NCBI GenBank assembly: GCA_902774145.1
Contig: CACYHC010000012.1
Coordinates: forward strand, 1-54,026
Direction: 5' to 3'
From: an uncultured Bacteroidia bacterium
GTDB taxonomy: Bacteria; Bacteroidota; Bacteroidia; Bacteroidales; UBA932
Length of the DNA stretch: 54,026 nucleotides
Shown: positions 14,864-23,752 of the stretch, piece after piece
How positions within the stretch are numbered: position 1 is the stretch's first letter
Layout: the number at the start of each line of letters is the position of its first letter
The notes under the pieces: generated by a model
Told to the model about the DNA's origin: nothing
The model's input: only the letters and a program-made list of their open reading frames with translations
Databases searched by the model: none
Program-made: the position numbers and the translations under genes

Positions 14864-15733
14864 TTATTTTGCGTCCGGCGCGAAAAATTGTACGAAACGG
14901 TCCCGTCCGGAGAGGTCCGGGAGCAGCGCAACGTCCGAAAAACCCGCTTCGGCGAAGATCCGGGCTGTTTCGGGGCCGAGCGCGTCGTTGATTTCCACAA
15001 GCCCGGCGCCACCGGGGGCAAGCTGCTGCAAAGCGATATCGGCAATAGCGCGGTAAAAGACCAGCGGGTCCGCATCCGGCACGAACAGCGCCATCTCCGG
15101 CTCGAAGTCCAGCACGTTGCGCCGCATCTCCGGCTTCTGCCCTTCCAGAATATAGGGCGGATTGGACACCATCACGTCGAAAGCCCCCCCGTCGATGCGG
15201 GGGCGCGCCAGCACGTCGGCCTGCACAAAGTGCGGCGACGGACCGTCCGGGAACTGGCTGCGCGCCAGCTCGAGCGCTTCCGCCGACAAATCCACCGCCG
15301 TCATGCACAGCGAAGGCCTTTCGCGCAGCAGGGTCCAGGCGATGCAGCCGCTGCCGGTGCAGAGGTCCAGCACGCGGAGCCCGGTCCTTCCCGCGGACAG
15401 TGCGTCGATGCAGCCCAGCGCCTTTTCCACCAGCAGTTCCGTCTCGGGCCGGGGAATCAGCACGGCAGGGGAGACCTTGAAGTCCCGGCCGAAGAACGGC
15501 GCGGTGCCCAGCACATACTGCAGCGGTTCGCCGCGCAGCAGGCGCGCCAGGTCTGCGCGCAGTTGCTTCTCTTCTTCGGGAGAAAGTGCGGTTTCCGGGT
15601 GCACGAGCGGCGTATGGGCCGCCAGGCCCAGCCGTGCGGTGAAGAGCCGCGTGACGATGTTTCCCGCTTCCGGGGCGGGATACAAAGCCAAAAGGGCCTC
15701 GCGGCCCTCTTGTATGAAACTGGTCAGCCGCAC
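14864..15733 (-). CDS. prmC: Peptide chain release factor N5-glutamine methyltransferase
   Basis: The 289-residue enzyme methylates the Gln of the GGQ loop in RF1 and RF2 with SAM. VLDLCTGSGCIAW is motif I, and NPPYILEGQ is the catalytic NPPY motif. The N-terminal helical substrate-binding domain (to about residue 90) is present. The start is GTG at 15733, whose last base is shared with the TAG of ddl; this fits tight coupling in a PBP1a-ddl-prmC operon. Length is normal. Confidence 0.93.
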   Translation of the reverse strand: MRLTSFIQEGREALLALYPAPEAGNIVTRLFTARLGLAAHTPLVHPETALSPEEEKQLRADLARLLRGEPLQYVLGTAPFFGRDFKVSPAVLIPRPETELLVEKALGCIDALSAGRTGLRVLDLCTGSGCIAWTLLRERPSLCMTAVDLSAEALELARSQFPDGPSPHFVQADVLARPRIDGGAFDVMVSNPPYILEGQKPEMRRNVLDFEPEMALFVPDADPLVFYRAIADIALQQLAPGGAGLVEINDALGPETARIFAEAGFSDVALLPDLSGRDRFVQFFAPDAK

Positions 15734-16749
15734 TAGGCGCTCTCGATGATGCCGGTCAGGAAATCCGTCATATCCAAGCCGGCCGCCTTGACCATCTTCG
15801 GCACCAGCGATGCGCTGGTCATTCCCGGGATGGTGTTGGCTTCCAGGAAGTAAAGCCCGTCCTGTGCGGCGATGTAGTCGATACGGACGACGCCCGCGCA
15901 GCCTAGGTGGGCGTAGAGCCGGCAGGTGGTGCGCTGGATTTCGTCGCGCAGGGCGTCGGGAATCTCGGCGGGACAGACCTCGCGGCTGTGGCCGTTGTAC
16001 TTGGCGTCATAGTCGAACCACGTCCCCTCCGGGATGATTTCAATTACGGGCAGGGCCTGGATGCCGTCCGCGCTCTTCCATGCGGCGCAGGTCAGTTCCC
16101 GTCCGCTCACGCCCTGTTCCACCAGGACGGTGCGGTCCTCGCGGAAGGCCAGCAGCACGGCGGTTTTCAGCTCCTCGGGTTTCTCCACCCGGCTGATGCC
16201 GAAACTGGACCCGCCCGAAGTGGGCTTGACGAAAACCGGGAACTGCAGTTTCCGGCAAACTTCGGCGCAGGCGGCCTCGATATCGTCCTCCTTGTGAATC
16301 ATTACGTCCGGCGCAAGGTTCACCGCGCCAAGGTCCTTGATATAGGTTTTGCAGGAATACTTGTCGAAGGCGACGGCGCTCGCAAAGGCTCCGCAGCTGC
16401 TGAAGGGGATGCCGAGCATCTCGAGGTAGCCCTGCAGCAGGCCGTTCTCGCCGGGCGCGCCGTGCTGTACGATATAGGCGTATTCGAACTTCACCTTCTG
16501 CCCGTACACCTGCACGGAAAAATCGGTCTTGTCGATTTGCGGACGCGCCCCTTCCGGGAAAGTCACCCGCATCGCGTTGCGCTTTTTCATCGCCACCAGT
16601 TCCCACTTCCCGAAGCGGGCGAAAATCTGGTAGATGTCATACCGGGTCCCGTCGATGCGGGAGGCGACGAATTCGCCGCTCCGGCACGAAACTTCCCATT
16701 CCGACGAGTCGCTGCCGTAAATTACAGCAATAGTTTTATACTTATCCAT
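15733..16749 (-). CDS. ddl: D-alanine--D-alanine ligase
   Basis: The 338-residue ATP-grasp enzyme makes the D-Ala-D-Ala dipeptide of peptidoglycan. Visible motifs are HGAPGENGLLQGYLEMLGIP, DKYSCKTYIKDLG, FVKPTSGGSSFGISRV (ATP-grasp loop), EIIPEGTWFDYDAKY and EANTIPGMTSASLVPKM (Mg and omega-loop part). The start ATG at 16749 overlaps the stop of the PBP1a gene. Both genes act in cell-wall synthesis. Confidence 0.94.
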   Translation of the reverse strand: MDKYKTIAVIYGSDSSEWEVSCRSGEFVASRIDGTRYDIYQIFARFGKWELVAMKKRNAMRVTFPEGARPQIDKTDFSVQVYGQKVKFEYAYIVQHGAPGENGLLQGYLEMLGIPFSSCGAFASAVAFDKYSCKTYIKDLGAVNLAPDVMIHKEDDIEAACAEVCRKLQFPVFVKPTSGGSSFGISRVEKPEELKTAVLLAFREDRTVLVEQGVSGRELTCAAWKSADGIQALPVIEIIPEGTWFDYDAKYNGHSREVCPAEIPDALRDEIQRTTCRLYAHLGCAGVVRIDYIAAQDGLYFLEANTIPGMTSASLVPKMVKAAGLDMTDFLTGIIESA

Positions 16750-19103
16750 TAGTTAAAATATCGGTCTTCTGCCGTTTCTTCTTCTATGATGCCGCCGTCA
16801 CCTACTTTGATGACCCCGCAATCGATGTCCAGGTTGGCGCCTGCAGGCGGGATGAAGCGGTCGGCGGGATCCCAGTCGATGTTCCGGTCCGCGAGGCACT
16901 TCTTTACGAAGAGCGCCCAGATGGGCAGGGCCGCGTTGGCGCCCTGGCCGAGCGCCGTGGAACTGAAGTGGACCTGCCGGTCTTCCGCACCCACCCACAC
17001 GCCGGCGGTGATGTACGGCGTATAGCCGATGAACCAGCCGTCGGAGTTGTCGTTGGTGGTGCCGGTCTTGCCGCCGATCTCGCCCTGCAGGCCGTAAGTA
17101 CCCCGCAGGCGGTAGCCCGTTCCGTTGTTCACCACCCCCTGCATCATATTCACCATTTCGTAGGCGGAGACATCGTCGAAGGCTTCGCGCGAGTGCGTGG
17201 TGAATTCAGAAAGCAGCACGCCCTGGTTGTCCTCTATCCTTTTTACATAGAGCGGCGTGATGAAGATGCCCTTGGAGGGGAAGGTGTTGTAGGCCGCCAC
17301 CATTTCGTACGGCGAGATGTCGGCGGAACCCACGCAGAGGGAATGCACCGCGTCGATGTGGCCGCTGATGCCCAGGCGCCGCATCATCCCCACCACCGCC
17401 TCGGGCCCGAAGGTCTTCATCAGGAAGGCGGAAATGTTGTTCTTGGAATGGGACAGGCCCCATTTGAGCGTGACGGTCGCCCCGGAGGTGCCGCCGTCCT
17501 GCTTGGGCGCCCAGGTTTCGCCGTTGGGCAGGGTAATCAGGTAGGTCTGGTCAATCAGGCGGTAACAGGGCGTCATCCCCTGTTCCATGGCATAGGCGTA
17601 GATGAAAGGCTTGATGGTGGAGCCCACCTGGCGGCGCCCCTGGCCCACGTTGTCATACTTGAAGTAGCGGTAGTTGGGGCCGCCCACATAGGCCTTGACG
17701 TGCCCGGTCCCCGGTTCGATGGCGACGAATCCGGCCCGCAGGATCCCCTTATAATAAAGGATAGAGTCGTCCGGGGTCATCAGGGTGTCGATATACCCCT
17801 TCTGGTTCCACGCAAAGACCCGCATCTTGACGGGCTTGGAGAACTGGGCGAGGATTTCCTGCTCGCTGATGCCCTGCTTCTTCTGGGAACGGTAGCGGTC
17901 GCTCCACTTGCGCGCCTGCATCATCAGGCGGGAAATGGTTTCCTGGCTGATGTCGGCGGCGAAGGGGCGGTTGCGCTTCCAGCGCATTTCCGAATTGAAT
18001 TTGGGCTGCAGGTTCTTCCCCAGATGCTCGGCTACGGCCTCCTCGGCGTACTTCTGCATCCTGAAATCGATGGTCGTGTAGATGCGCAGGCCGTCGCGGT
18101 CCAGGTCGTAGCGGCTGCCGTCGGGCTTTCGGTTTTTGTTCAGCCAGCCGTAGAGGCCGTCCTGCATCCAGCGCAGCGAGTCGGCGGAAAAGAGTTCGCG
18201 CTCGGCGTAATCCGAACGGCGAGGGCGGGAAGCGGACATATCCCGGCGCAGGCGGTCCCGGAAATAGGGCGCCAGGCCGGAGTTGTGGTCGCGGACCGAA
18301 TAGGAGAGCATAATGGGCAGGGCCTTGATGGAGTCCGCCTCGTGCTGGCTCAGGTATTTGGCCTGCCGCATCCGGTCGATCACGAAGTTGCGGCGGGCGA
18401 GGCTGCGGTCGTAGTTGAGCACGGGGTTGTAGCGCGTGGGCTTGTTCACCATCCCGATCAGCGTCGCGCTTTCCTCGACGGTCAGGTCGGCGGGCTCCTT
18501 GGCGAAGAAGGTCTCCGCGGCGGTCTTTACCCCGTAGGCGCCGCTTCCGAAGAAAATGGAATTGAGGTACATGTCCATAATCTCGTTCTTCGTGTAGTCG
18601 CGCTCGAGCTTGACGGCGGTAATCCATTCCCGCATCTTGTTCCACACCATCACCAGCTTGGACCAGCCGGGGATGCGGCTGCCGCCTTCTACGCGGGGAT
18701 AGAGGGTCTTGGCGAGCTGCTGGGTGACGGTGCTGCCGCCGCCCTGGCTCATGTCGCCGCGCAGCAGGGTCTTGAAGAACACCCGCCCGAGTCCGCGCAG
18801 GTCGATGCCGGAATGCCGGTAGAAGCGCTTGTCTTCGGTGGCGACGGTGGCGTGCACCAGGTGGGGGGAGAGGTCTTTATAGGCGACATAGGTGCGGTTC
18901 TCGATGTGGAAGGTGCAGAGCACTTCGCCGCCCTCGGCGATGACCTGGGTGGCCAATTTGTTGTCCGGCCGTTCCAGTTCTTCGAAGGAGGGGATTTTTG
19001 CGAAGATTCCGACCAGGAGCAATAGCAAGGCTATTGCAGCGAACGGAAAGCACAGCAGAATCCAGAACCAGCGTATGATTTTCTTTTGGGTTTCCTCTTT
19101 CAT
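16749..19103 (-). CDS. mrcA: Penicillin-binding protein 1A (bifunctional transglycosylase/transpeptidase)
   Basis: The 784-residue inner-membrane protein has one membrane segment near residues 13-35. The GT51 domain has ATEDKRFYRHSGIDLRGLGR with the catalytic Glu, and QGGGSTVTQQLAKTLYPR. The transpeptidase has GSTIKPFIYAYAMEQG (SxxK), SHSKNNIS (SxN) and GGKTGTTND (KTG). MKEETQKKIIRWF is taken as the start; frame upstream of it reaches back 300 bases through the topA promoter region and is rejected. First gene of the operon with ddl and prmC. Confidence 0.94.
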   Translation of the reverse strand: MKEETQKKIIRWFWILLCFPFAAIALLLLLVGIFAKIPSFEELERPDNKLATQVIAEGGEVLCTFHIENRTYVAYKDLSPHLVHATVATEDKRFYRHSGIDLRGLGRVFFKTLLRGDMSQGGGSTVTQQLAKTLYPRVEGGSRIPGWSKLVMVWNKMREWITAVKLERDYTKNEIMDMYLNSIFFGSGAYGVKTAAETFFAKEPADLTVEESATLIGMVNKPTRYNPVLNYDRSLARRNFVIDRMRQAKYLSQHEADSIKALPIMLSYSVRDHNSGLAPYFRDRLRRDMSASRPRRSDYAERELFSADSLRWMQDGLYGWLNKNRKPDGSRYDLDRDGLRIYTTIDFRMQKYAEEAVAEHLGKNLQPKFNSEMRWKRNRPFAADISQETISRLMMQARKWSDRYRSQKKQGISEQEILAQFSKPVKMRVFAWNQKGYIDTLMTPDDSILYYKGILRAGFVAIEPGTGHVKAYVGGPNYRYFKYDNVGQGRRQVGSTIKPFIYAYAMEQGMTPCYRLIDQTYLITLPNGETWAPKQDGGTSGATVTLKWGLSHSKNNISAFLMKTFGPEAVVGMMRRLGISGHIDAVHSLCVGSADISPYEMVAAYNTFPSKGIFITPLYVKRIEDNQGVLLSEFTTHSREAFDDVSAYEMVNMMQGVVNNGTGYRLRGTYGLQGEIGGKTGTTNDNSDGWFIGYTPYITAGVWVGAEDRQVHFSSTALGQGANAALPIWALFVKKCLADRNIDWDPADRFIPPAGANLDIDCGVIKVGDGGIIEEETAEDRYFN

Positions 19104-19111
19104 AACTTTTG

Positions 19112-19119
19112 CAAAATTA
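19112..19119 (-). promoter_or_regulatory. -7 element for PBP1a-ddl-prmC
   Basis: The minus strand reads TAATTTTG, 8 bases before the ATG at 19103. Confidence 0.5.
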
Positions 19120-19180
19120 CCATTAATTTTTGAAAATTTGAGAGTTTGTGTTTTTCTTTGCAGTTCAAAACTCTTGAGTG

Positions 19181-21478
19181 ATGGCTGAAAATTTAGTGAT
19201 TGTCGAGTCTCCGACCAAGGCGAATACCATCGGAAAGTTCCTGGGGAAGGAGTATGAGGTGAAATCCAGCCGCGGACACATCCGCGACCTGGCAGAGAAG
19301 AAACTGAGTGTGGACATTGCGGACGGTTTCCGTCCCGAATACGAAATCCCCGAAGACAAGAAGCGGCTCGTCGCCGAACTGAAAAAGGCCGCCGATGCGG
19401 CAAAGACCGTCTGGCTGGCTTCTGATGAGGACCGCGAAGGGGAGGCCATCTCCTGGCACCTGACCGAGGTGCTCGGGCTGGACAAGGCCCGCACCCGCCG
19501 CATCGTCTTCCACGAGATTACCAAAAACGCCATTCTGGAAGCCGTGGAGCATCCGCGGGACATCGACTATAATCTGGTGAACGCGCAGCAGGCCCGCCGT
19601 ACGCTGGACCGCCTGGTGGGCTTCGAACTGTCGCCGATTCTGTGGCGCAAGGTCCAGAAGGGCCTGTCCGCCGGTCGCGTGCAGTCCGTGACGCTCCGCC
19701 TGGTGGTGGACCGCGAGCGGGAAATCGCCGCGTTCAAGCCGGAGGCCTATTACCGCGTCGACGCGCAGCTGGAAATCGGCGGCGTGAAAGCGCACGGCGT
19801 GTTGGATACGCGTTTTGCATCGCCGGAAGAGGCGCGCCGTTTCCTCGAGGAGAGCATCGGTGCGCGCCTGAGTGTGGGTGCAATGGAAAAAAAGACCGTT
19901 TCGCGCGCTCCGGCACCGCCTTTCACGACCTCGACGCTGCAGCAGGAAGCCGCAGCCAAACTGCATTTTTCCCTGAGTACGACGATGCGGCTCGCGCAGA
20001 ACCTCTACGAACGGGGTCTCATCACCTATATGCGTACGGACAGCACGAACCTGTCGTCGCTGGCGCTCGGTACCTCCAAGGCGTATATCGTAGAGAACTT
20101 CGGCCCCGAATATGCGCATACGCGGCAGTACAAGACCCATTCCCGCGGGGCCCAGGAGGCGCACGAAGCCATCCGCCCCACCTATGTCCAGCATACGACG
20201 ATTGAAGGGACGGAGCAGGAAAAACGGCTCTACAACCTCATCTGGAAGCGCACGGTGGCCTCCCAGATGGCCGATGCGAGCCTCGAGGAGCGGACGGTGA
20301 ACGTCCTGTCCGACAAGCGGCCGGAGCAGTTCATCGTCAAGGCCCAGAAGGTCCTCTTCGACGGATTCCTGAAACTTTACCGCGATACGCCCGAAGATGG
20401 GGAGACGGAAATCGAAGCCGCGTTCCTGCCGGATGTTGCGCCGGGTACCCCGGTGCAGGCGGATTCCCTGGTGGCGGAGGGCAAGTTTACCCAGCCGCCC
20501 CAGCGCTATTCGGACCGTACGCTCATCAAGAAAATGGAAGAACTGGGCATCGGCCGTCCGTCCACCTATGCGCCGACGGTGACCACCCTGACCGCCGGAC
20601 GCGGCTATCTCGTCAAGGGCGACAAGGAAGGGACCCCCGCACAGGTGAAGGTCCTGCGCCTGGAGAACGGCGTCATCAGCGAGAGCACCCGGACGGAGAT
20701 GATTGGTGCGGAGAAGGGAAAACTCCTGCCGCAGGAAATCGGCATCATCGTCACCGATTACCTCTGTGCCAATTTCCCCGACATTATGGATTACGACTTT
20801 ACCGCCAAGGTGGAGAAGGATTTCGACCTGATTGCCGAGGGCGATCGCATCTGGAACGAAGTGATTGCGCAGTTCTATGAGCCGTTCCACCACAAGGTGC
20901 AGCAGGCGGTCGCGGACCGGCAGTATTCCCGCGTCGAGCGGGAACTGGGCACAGACCCTGCCGACGGGCAGAAAATCGTGGCCAGATTCGGGCAGTGGGG
21001 ACCGTTTGTCCAGAAGGGCGAAGGCGACAGCCGCGTGTGCGCCAGTCTGGGCAAGGGCCAGCTCATCGAGAACATCACCCTCGAGGAGGCGCTCAAGCTC
21101 TTCCGCCTGCCGCGCACCGTCGGAGAATACGAAGGTGTGCCGGTGGTGGCGATGCGCGGCCGCTACGGCCCGTACATCAAGTGCGGGGAGCGCAGCGTGT
21201 CCCTCCCGCGCGGAAAAACCCCCGAAAGCATTTCTCTGGAGGAATGCGTCAAACTGCTCAGCGCCCCGACGGCCGCCGGTACGCCGGAAGTGCTCCGCGA
21301 ATGGGGTGAACTGAAGATTCTCGCGGGCCGCTACGGTCCCTACATCAAGTACGGCGCCTCCAATTACAAACTGCCCAAGGATGCCGACCCGGCGTCCCTG
21401 TCGGAAGCGGACTGCCTGAAAATCATCGGCGAAAGTACACCTACCGCCCGCAAGTTCCGCCGTTTCAGTAAAAAGTAG
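19181..21478 (+). CDS. topA: DNA topoisomerase I
   Basis: The 765-residue enzyme relaxes negative supercoils. The Toprim domain starts MAENLVIVESPTKA and has SDEDREGEAISWHL. The catalytic Tyr is Y283 in LITYMRTDSTNLS. QEAHEAIRPT and GIGRPSTYAPTV follow. The C-terminus has two repeats with GRYGPYIK (about 660 and 720), the basic topoisomerase C-terminal repeat, and no Cys4 zinc ribbons. I chose the ATG at 19181; a GTG one codon upstream is possible. Only three bases separate it from the lrp-type gene. Confidence 0.95.
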   Translation: MAENLVIVESPTKANTIGKFLGKEYEVKSSRGHIRDLAEKKLSVDIADGFRPEYEIPEDKKRLVAELKKAADAAKTVWLASDEDREGEAISWHLTEVLGLDKARTRRIVFHEITKNAILEAVEHPRDIDYNLVNAQQARRTLDRLVGFELSPILWRKVQKGLSAGRVQSVTLRLVVDREREIAAFKPEAYYRVDAQLEIGGVKAHGVLDTRFASPEEARRFLEESIGARLSVGAMEKKTVSRAPAPPFTTSTLQQEAAAKLHFSLSTTMRLAQNLYERGLITYMRTDSTNLSSLALGTSKAYIVENFGPEYAHTRQYKTHSRGAQEAHEAIRPTYVQHTTIEGTEQEKRLYNLIWKRTVASQMADASLEERTVNVLSDKRPEQFIVKAQKVLFDGFLKLYRDTPEDGETEIEAAFLPDVAPGTPVQADSLVAEGKFTQPPQRYSDRTLIKKMEELGIGRPSTYAPTVTTLTAGRGYLVKGDKEGTPAQVKVLRLENGVISESTRTEMIGAEKGKLLPQEIGIIVTDYLCANFPDIMDYDFTAKVEKDFDLIAEGDRIWNEVIAQFYEPFHHKVQQAVADRQYSRVERELGTDPADGQKIVARFGQWGPFVQKGEGDSRVCASLGKGQLIENITLEEALKLFRLPRTVGEYEGVPVVAMRGRYGPYIKCGERSVSLPRGKTPESISLEECVKLLSAPTAAGTPEVLREWGELKILAGRYGPYIKYGASNYKLPKDADPASLSEADCLKIIGESTPTARKFRRFSKK

Positions 21479-21481
21479 GCC

Positions 21482-22000
21482 ATGACGAACTATCTCATCG
21501 ACGATACGGACAAGAAAATCCTGTCTTACCTGACGAAGGATGCGCGGACGGCCCTGAGCGAGATAGCGCAGGGGACCGGCATATCCGCCGCGGCGGTGAA
21601 CCAGCGCATCCGGAAGATGCGGGACACGGGCGTGATTACTGGTTCCCGCGTGGAGGTCAAGCCGGCGGCCCTGGGCCTCAACGTCTGCGCTTTCGTCAGC
21701 GTCTCCCTGTCGGAAGACAACAAGTACGCCGAGGTGGTGGCGGCCCTCAAACTCGTGCCCGAGGTGGTGGAATGCCATTTTGTGACCGGGCGGGCGGCCC
21801 TGCTCATCAAGGTGTTCTGTTACAACAACGAGCACCTGATGGACGTGCTGCTGAACACGATTCAGCGCATTCCCTACATCAGTTCCACCGAGACGCTCCT
21901 CTCCCTGGACGAGGCCTTTGCGCGCCAGGTCTGGGTGAAGGGGGCTAATCCTGAAGCGGCGCCGTCTTTGTCCGCAGCCAAAGGGACTCTGCTTCGCTGA
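21482..22000 (+). CDS. Lrp/AsnC family transcriptional regulator
   Basis: The 172-residue protein has an N-terminal winged helix (DTDKKILSYLTKDARTALSE, then recognition helix SAAAVNQRIRKMRDTGVI) and a C-terminal RAM ligand-binding domain (ALGLNVCAFVSVSLSED, VVECHFVTGRAALLIKVF). These proteins sense amino acids. It follows topA by 3 bases, so is read on the same mRNA. Its last 56 bases overlap the 3' end of the convergent pepP, and the tail after residue 150 may be an extension made by that overlap. Confidence 0.88.
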   Translation: MTNYLIDDTDKKILSYLTKDARTALSEIAQGTGISAAAVNQRIRKMRDTGVITGSRVEVKPAALGLNVCAFVSVSLSEDNKYAEVVAALKLVPEVVECHFVTGRAALLIKVFCYNNEHLMDVLLNTIQRIPYISSTETLLSLDEAFARQVWVKGANPEAAPSLSAAKGTLLR

Positions 22001-23723
22001 GATACGGCGAGAGCGTCGTGTACACCCTTTCCTGATAGGCGTTCAGCCAGCGGATTTCCGCTTCGTCGAGCAGTTCCACCAGCAGGGCGGAGCAGTCGAA
22101 GTGGCAGAGGGTGAGCGGTTCGAAGCGCAGCCAGGCCCCAAAGTCACTTTCCCCGTCCGATACGCACAGGAGCAGGTTTTCGTGCCGTACTCCGTGCTGT
22201 CCTTCCCGGTAGAGTCCGGGCTCGTCCGAGAGGACCATTCCCGCCTGCAGGGGCGTCGGGTTCAGGTCCTGACGGAGGTCTTGCGGCCCCTCGTGTACGC
22301 CCAGCAGGAAGCCTACGCCGTGCCCGGTGCCGTGCCCGAAGTTGCGGTGCGCCTTCCAGAGCGGTTCGCGGGCCAGGGCGTCGATGCGGCAGCCCGGCGT
22401 CCCTTCCGGGAAAACGGCGTCCGCGAGCGCGATGTGCCCTTTCAGGACCAGGGTATAGTCTTCCTTTTCCTGCTGGCTGCATTCGCCGAGCGGAACCGTG
22501 CGGGTGATGTCCGTGGTGCCGCAGAGGTATTGCCCGCCGGAATCGCAGAGGTAGAGGCCTTCCTGCCGGAGCAGGGGAGCGTCCCTCTCCGGCGTGACAT
22601 AGTGGGGCAGGGCGGCGGAAGGGCCGTAGGCGGAGATGGTCTCGAAACTGTCGGACAGGTATTCTTCGCTTTGGGCGCGCAGGGCCCCGAGCCACAGCGC
22701 GGCGTCCCGTTCGCTGACCTCCTGCCCCGCGTCAAGCGCCTTCTCCAGTTTGAACAGGAATTTTTCCATCGCGATGCCGTCCAGCAGGTGGGCCCGCTGC
22801 ATCGCCTCGATTTCATCTTCGGTCTTGACCGCTTTCCGCGCCGCAACGGGGGTTTCGCCCGCGACGATTTCCACGCCCGCATTGCGCAGGGCGTCCCGCA
22901 GGGCGACATTCAGGCTTCTCGGGCAGCAGAACAGCCGTTTCCCCTCCGGAAGGTCGTCCGCGAGCAACTGGGCGGCGCTGTAGTCCTCGATGCGCACTCC
23001 GTCCGCGGCGATGCGCTCCAGCGCGTCTTCCGACCCCGGATCCGCGACGCTGTCCTTGAGAACATACCAGACGGCCTCATTGGCACTGACCAGCAGGTAG
23101 CTGATGACATAGGGGTTGTATTCGATGTCGGAGGCGCGGACGTCCAGGGTCCAGGCCACTTCGTCCAGGGCGCCGAGCAGCAGGGCGTCGCAGTGCCGGG
23201 TGCGGCAGAAGTCGCGCAAAAAGTCCAGTTTGGCGCGGCGGCCCTCCCGCGAATCGACGGTGAAGAGGGGCGTCTGCGGCAGTTCCGGGCAGTCCGGCCA
23301 GAGCGGCGCAAGCAGTTCCGGAACGCCGACGACCTCGCATTCTTCCCCGACGGCTTGCTGCAGCGCGTCTGCAAACCCGGCGGAGGTGGTCAGCGCGTCG
23401 ACGGCGATTCGCGTCAGGTCCCGCTGCTCTCCGAGCCAGCGGGCGAGGTCTTCGCAGCCCAGCCGCTTTTGCGGGTGGAGGGTGATGCCGCTGCCTTCCA
23501 GTGCATGCCGGGCTTCGATGAGGTAGCGGGTGTCGGTCCAGAGACCCGCTTCGTCGGTGGTGACCACGAGGCCGGAAGCCTCGCCGCCGTAGCCGCTGAG
23601 AAAGCGGATCTGCTTGTAGCGTTCGGGGATGTATTCGCTGCCGTGGGGGTCGGAGCCGGTCAGCACGACGGCGTCCCAGTCCCGGGAGCGCATCAGTGCC
23701 CGCAAAGATTCCAGTTTGTTCAT
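21945..23723 (-). CDS. pepP: Xaa-Pro aminopeptidase (M24B), cytosolic long form
   Basis: The 592-residue metallopeptidase removes N-terminal residues before proline. Two creatinase-like N-terminal domains (to about residue 300) precede the pita-bread domain. Metal ligands are seen in LCDSGGQYLCGTTDITRT (two Asp), FGHGTGHGVGFLLGVHEGP (His), LSDEPGLY (Glu) and RHENLLL (Glu). The length and C-terminal extension fit the eukaryote-like XPNPEP1 form common in Bacteroidetes. It has no signal peptide. Confidence 0.9.
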   Translation of the reverse strand: MNKLESLRALMRSRDWDAVVLTGSDPHGSEYIPERYKQIRFLSGYGGEASGLVVTTDEAGLWTDTRYLIEARHALEGSGITLHPQKRLGCEDLARWLGEQRDLTRIAVDALTTSAGFADALQQAVGEECEVVGVPELLAPLWPDCPELPQTPLFTVDSREGRRAKLDFLRDFCRTRHCDALLLGALDEVAWTLDVRASDIEYNPYVISYLLVSANEAVWYVLKDSVADPGSEDALERIAADGVRIEDYSAAQLLADDLPEGKRLFCCPRSLNVALRDALRNAGVEIVAGETPVAARKAVKTEDEIEAMQRAHLLDGIAMEKFLFKLEKALDAGQEVSERDAALWLGALRAQSEEYLSDSFETISAYGPSAALPHYVTPERDAPLLRQEGLYLCDSGGQYLCGTTDITRTVPLGECSQQEKEDYTLVLKGHIALADAVFPEGTPGCRIDALAREPLWKAHRNFGHGTGHGVGFLLGVHEGPQDLRQDLNPTPLQAGMVLSDEPGLYREGQHGVRHENLLLCVSDGESDFGAWLRFEPLTLCHFDCSALLVELLDEAEIRWLNAYQERVYTTLSPYLSEAESLWLRTKTAPLQD

Positions 23724-23728
23724 ATTTG

Positions 23729-23736
23729 CAAAGATA
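23729..23736 (-). promoter_or_regulatory. -7 element for pepP
   Basis: The minus strand reads TATCTTTG, only 5 bases before the ATG at 23723, so the mRNA would be nearly leaderless. Confidence 0.6.
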
Positions 23737-23740
23737 TAAT

Positions 23741-23748
23741 TATTTTTG
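23741..23748 (+). promoter_or_regulatory. -7 element for dusB-lpxK
   Basis: TATTTTTG matches TAnnTTTG and stands 4 bases before the GTG at 23753. It is 4 bases from the pepP element, so the two divergent promoters overlap each other's -33 zones. Confidence 0.6.
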
Positions 23749-23752
23749 CAGC

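Noticed and set aside
16968-19025. A 685-codon open frame on the plus strand opposite PBP1a
   Set aside because: It is a shadow of a protein with intact GT51 and transpeptidase motifs.
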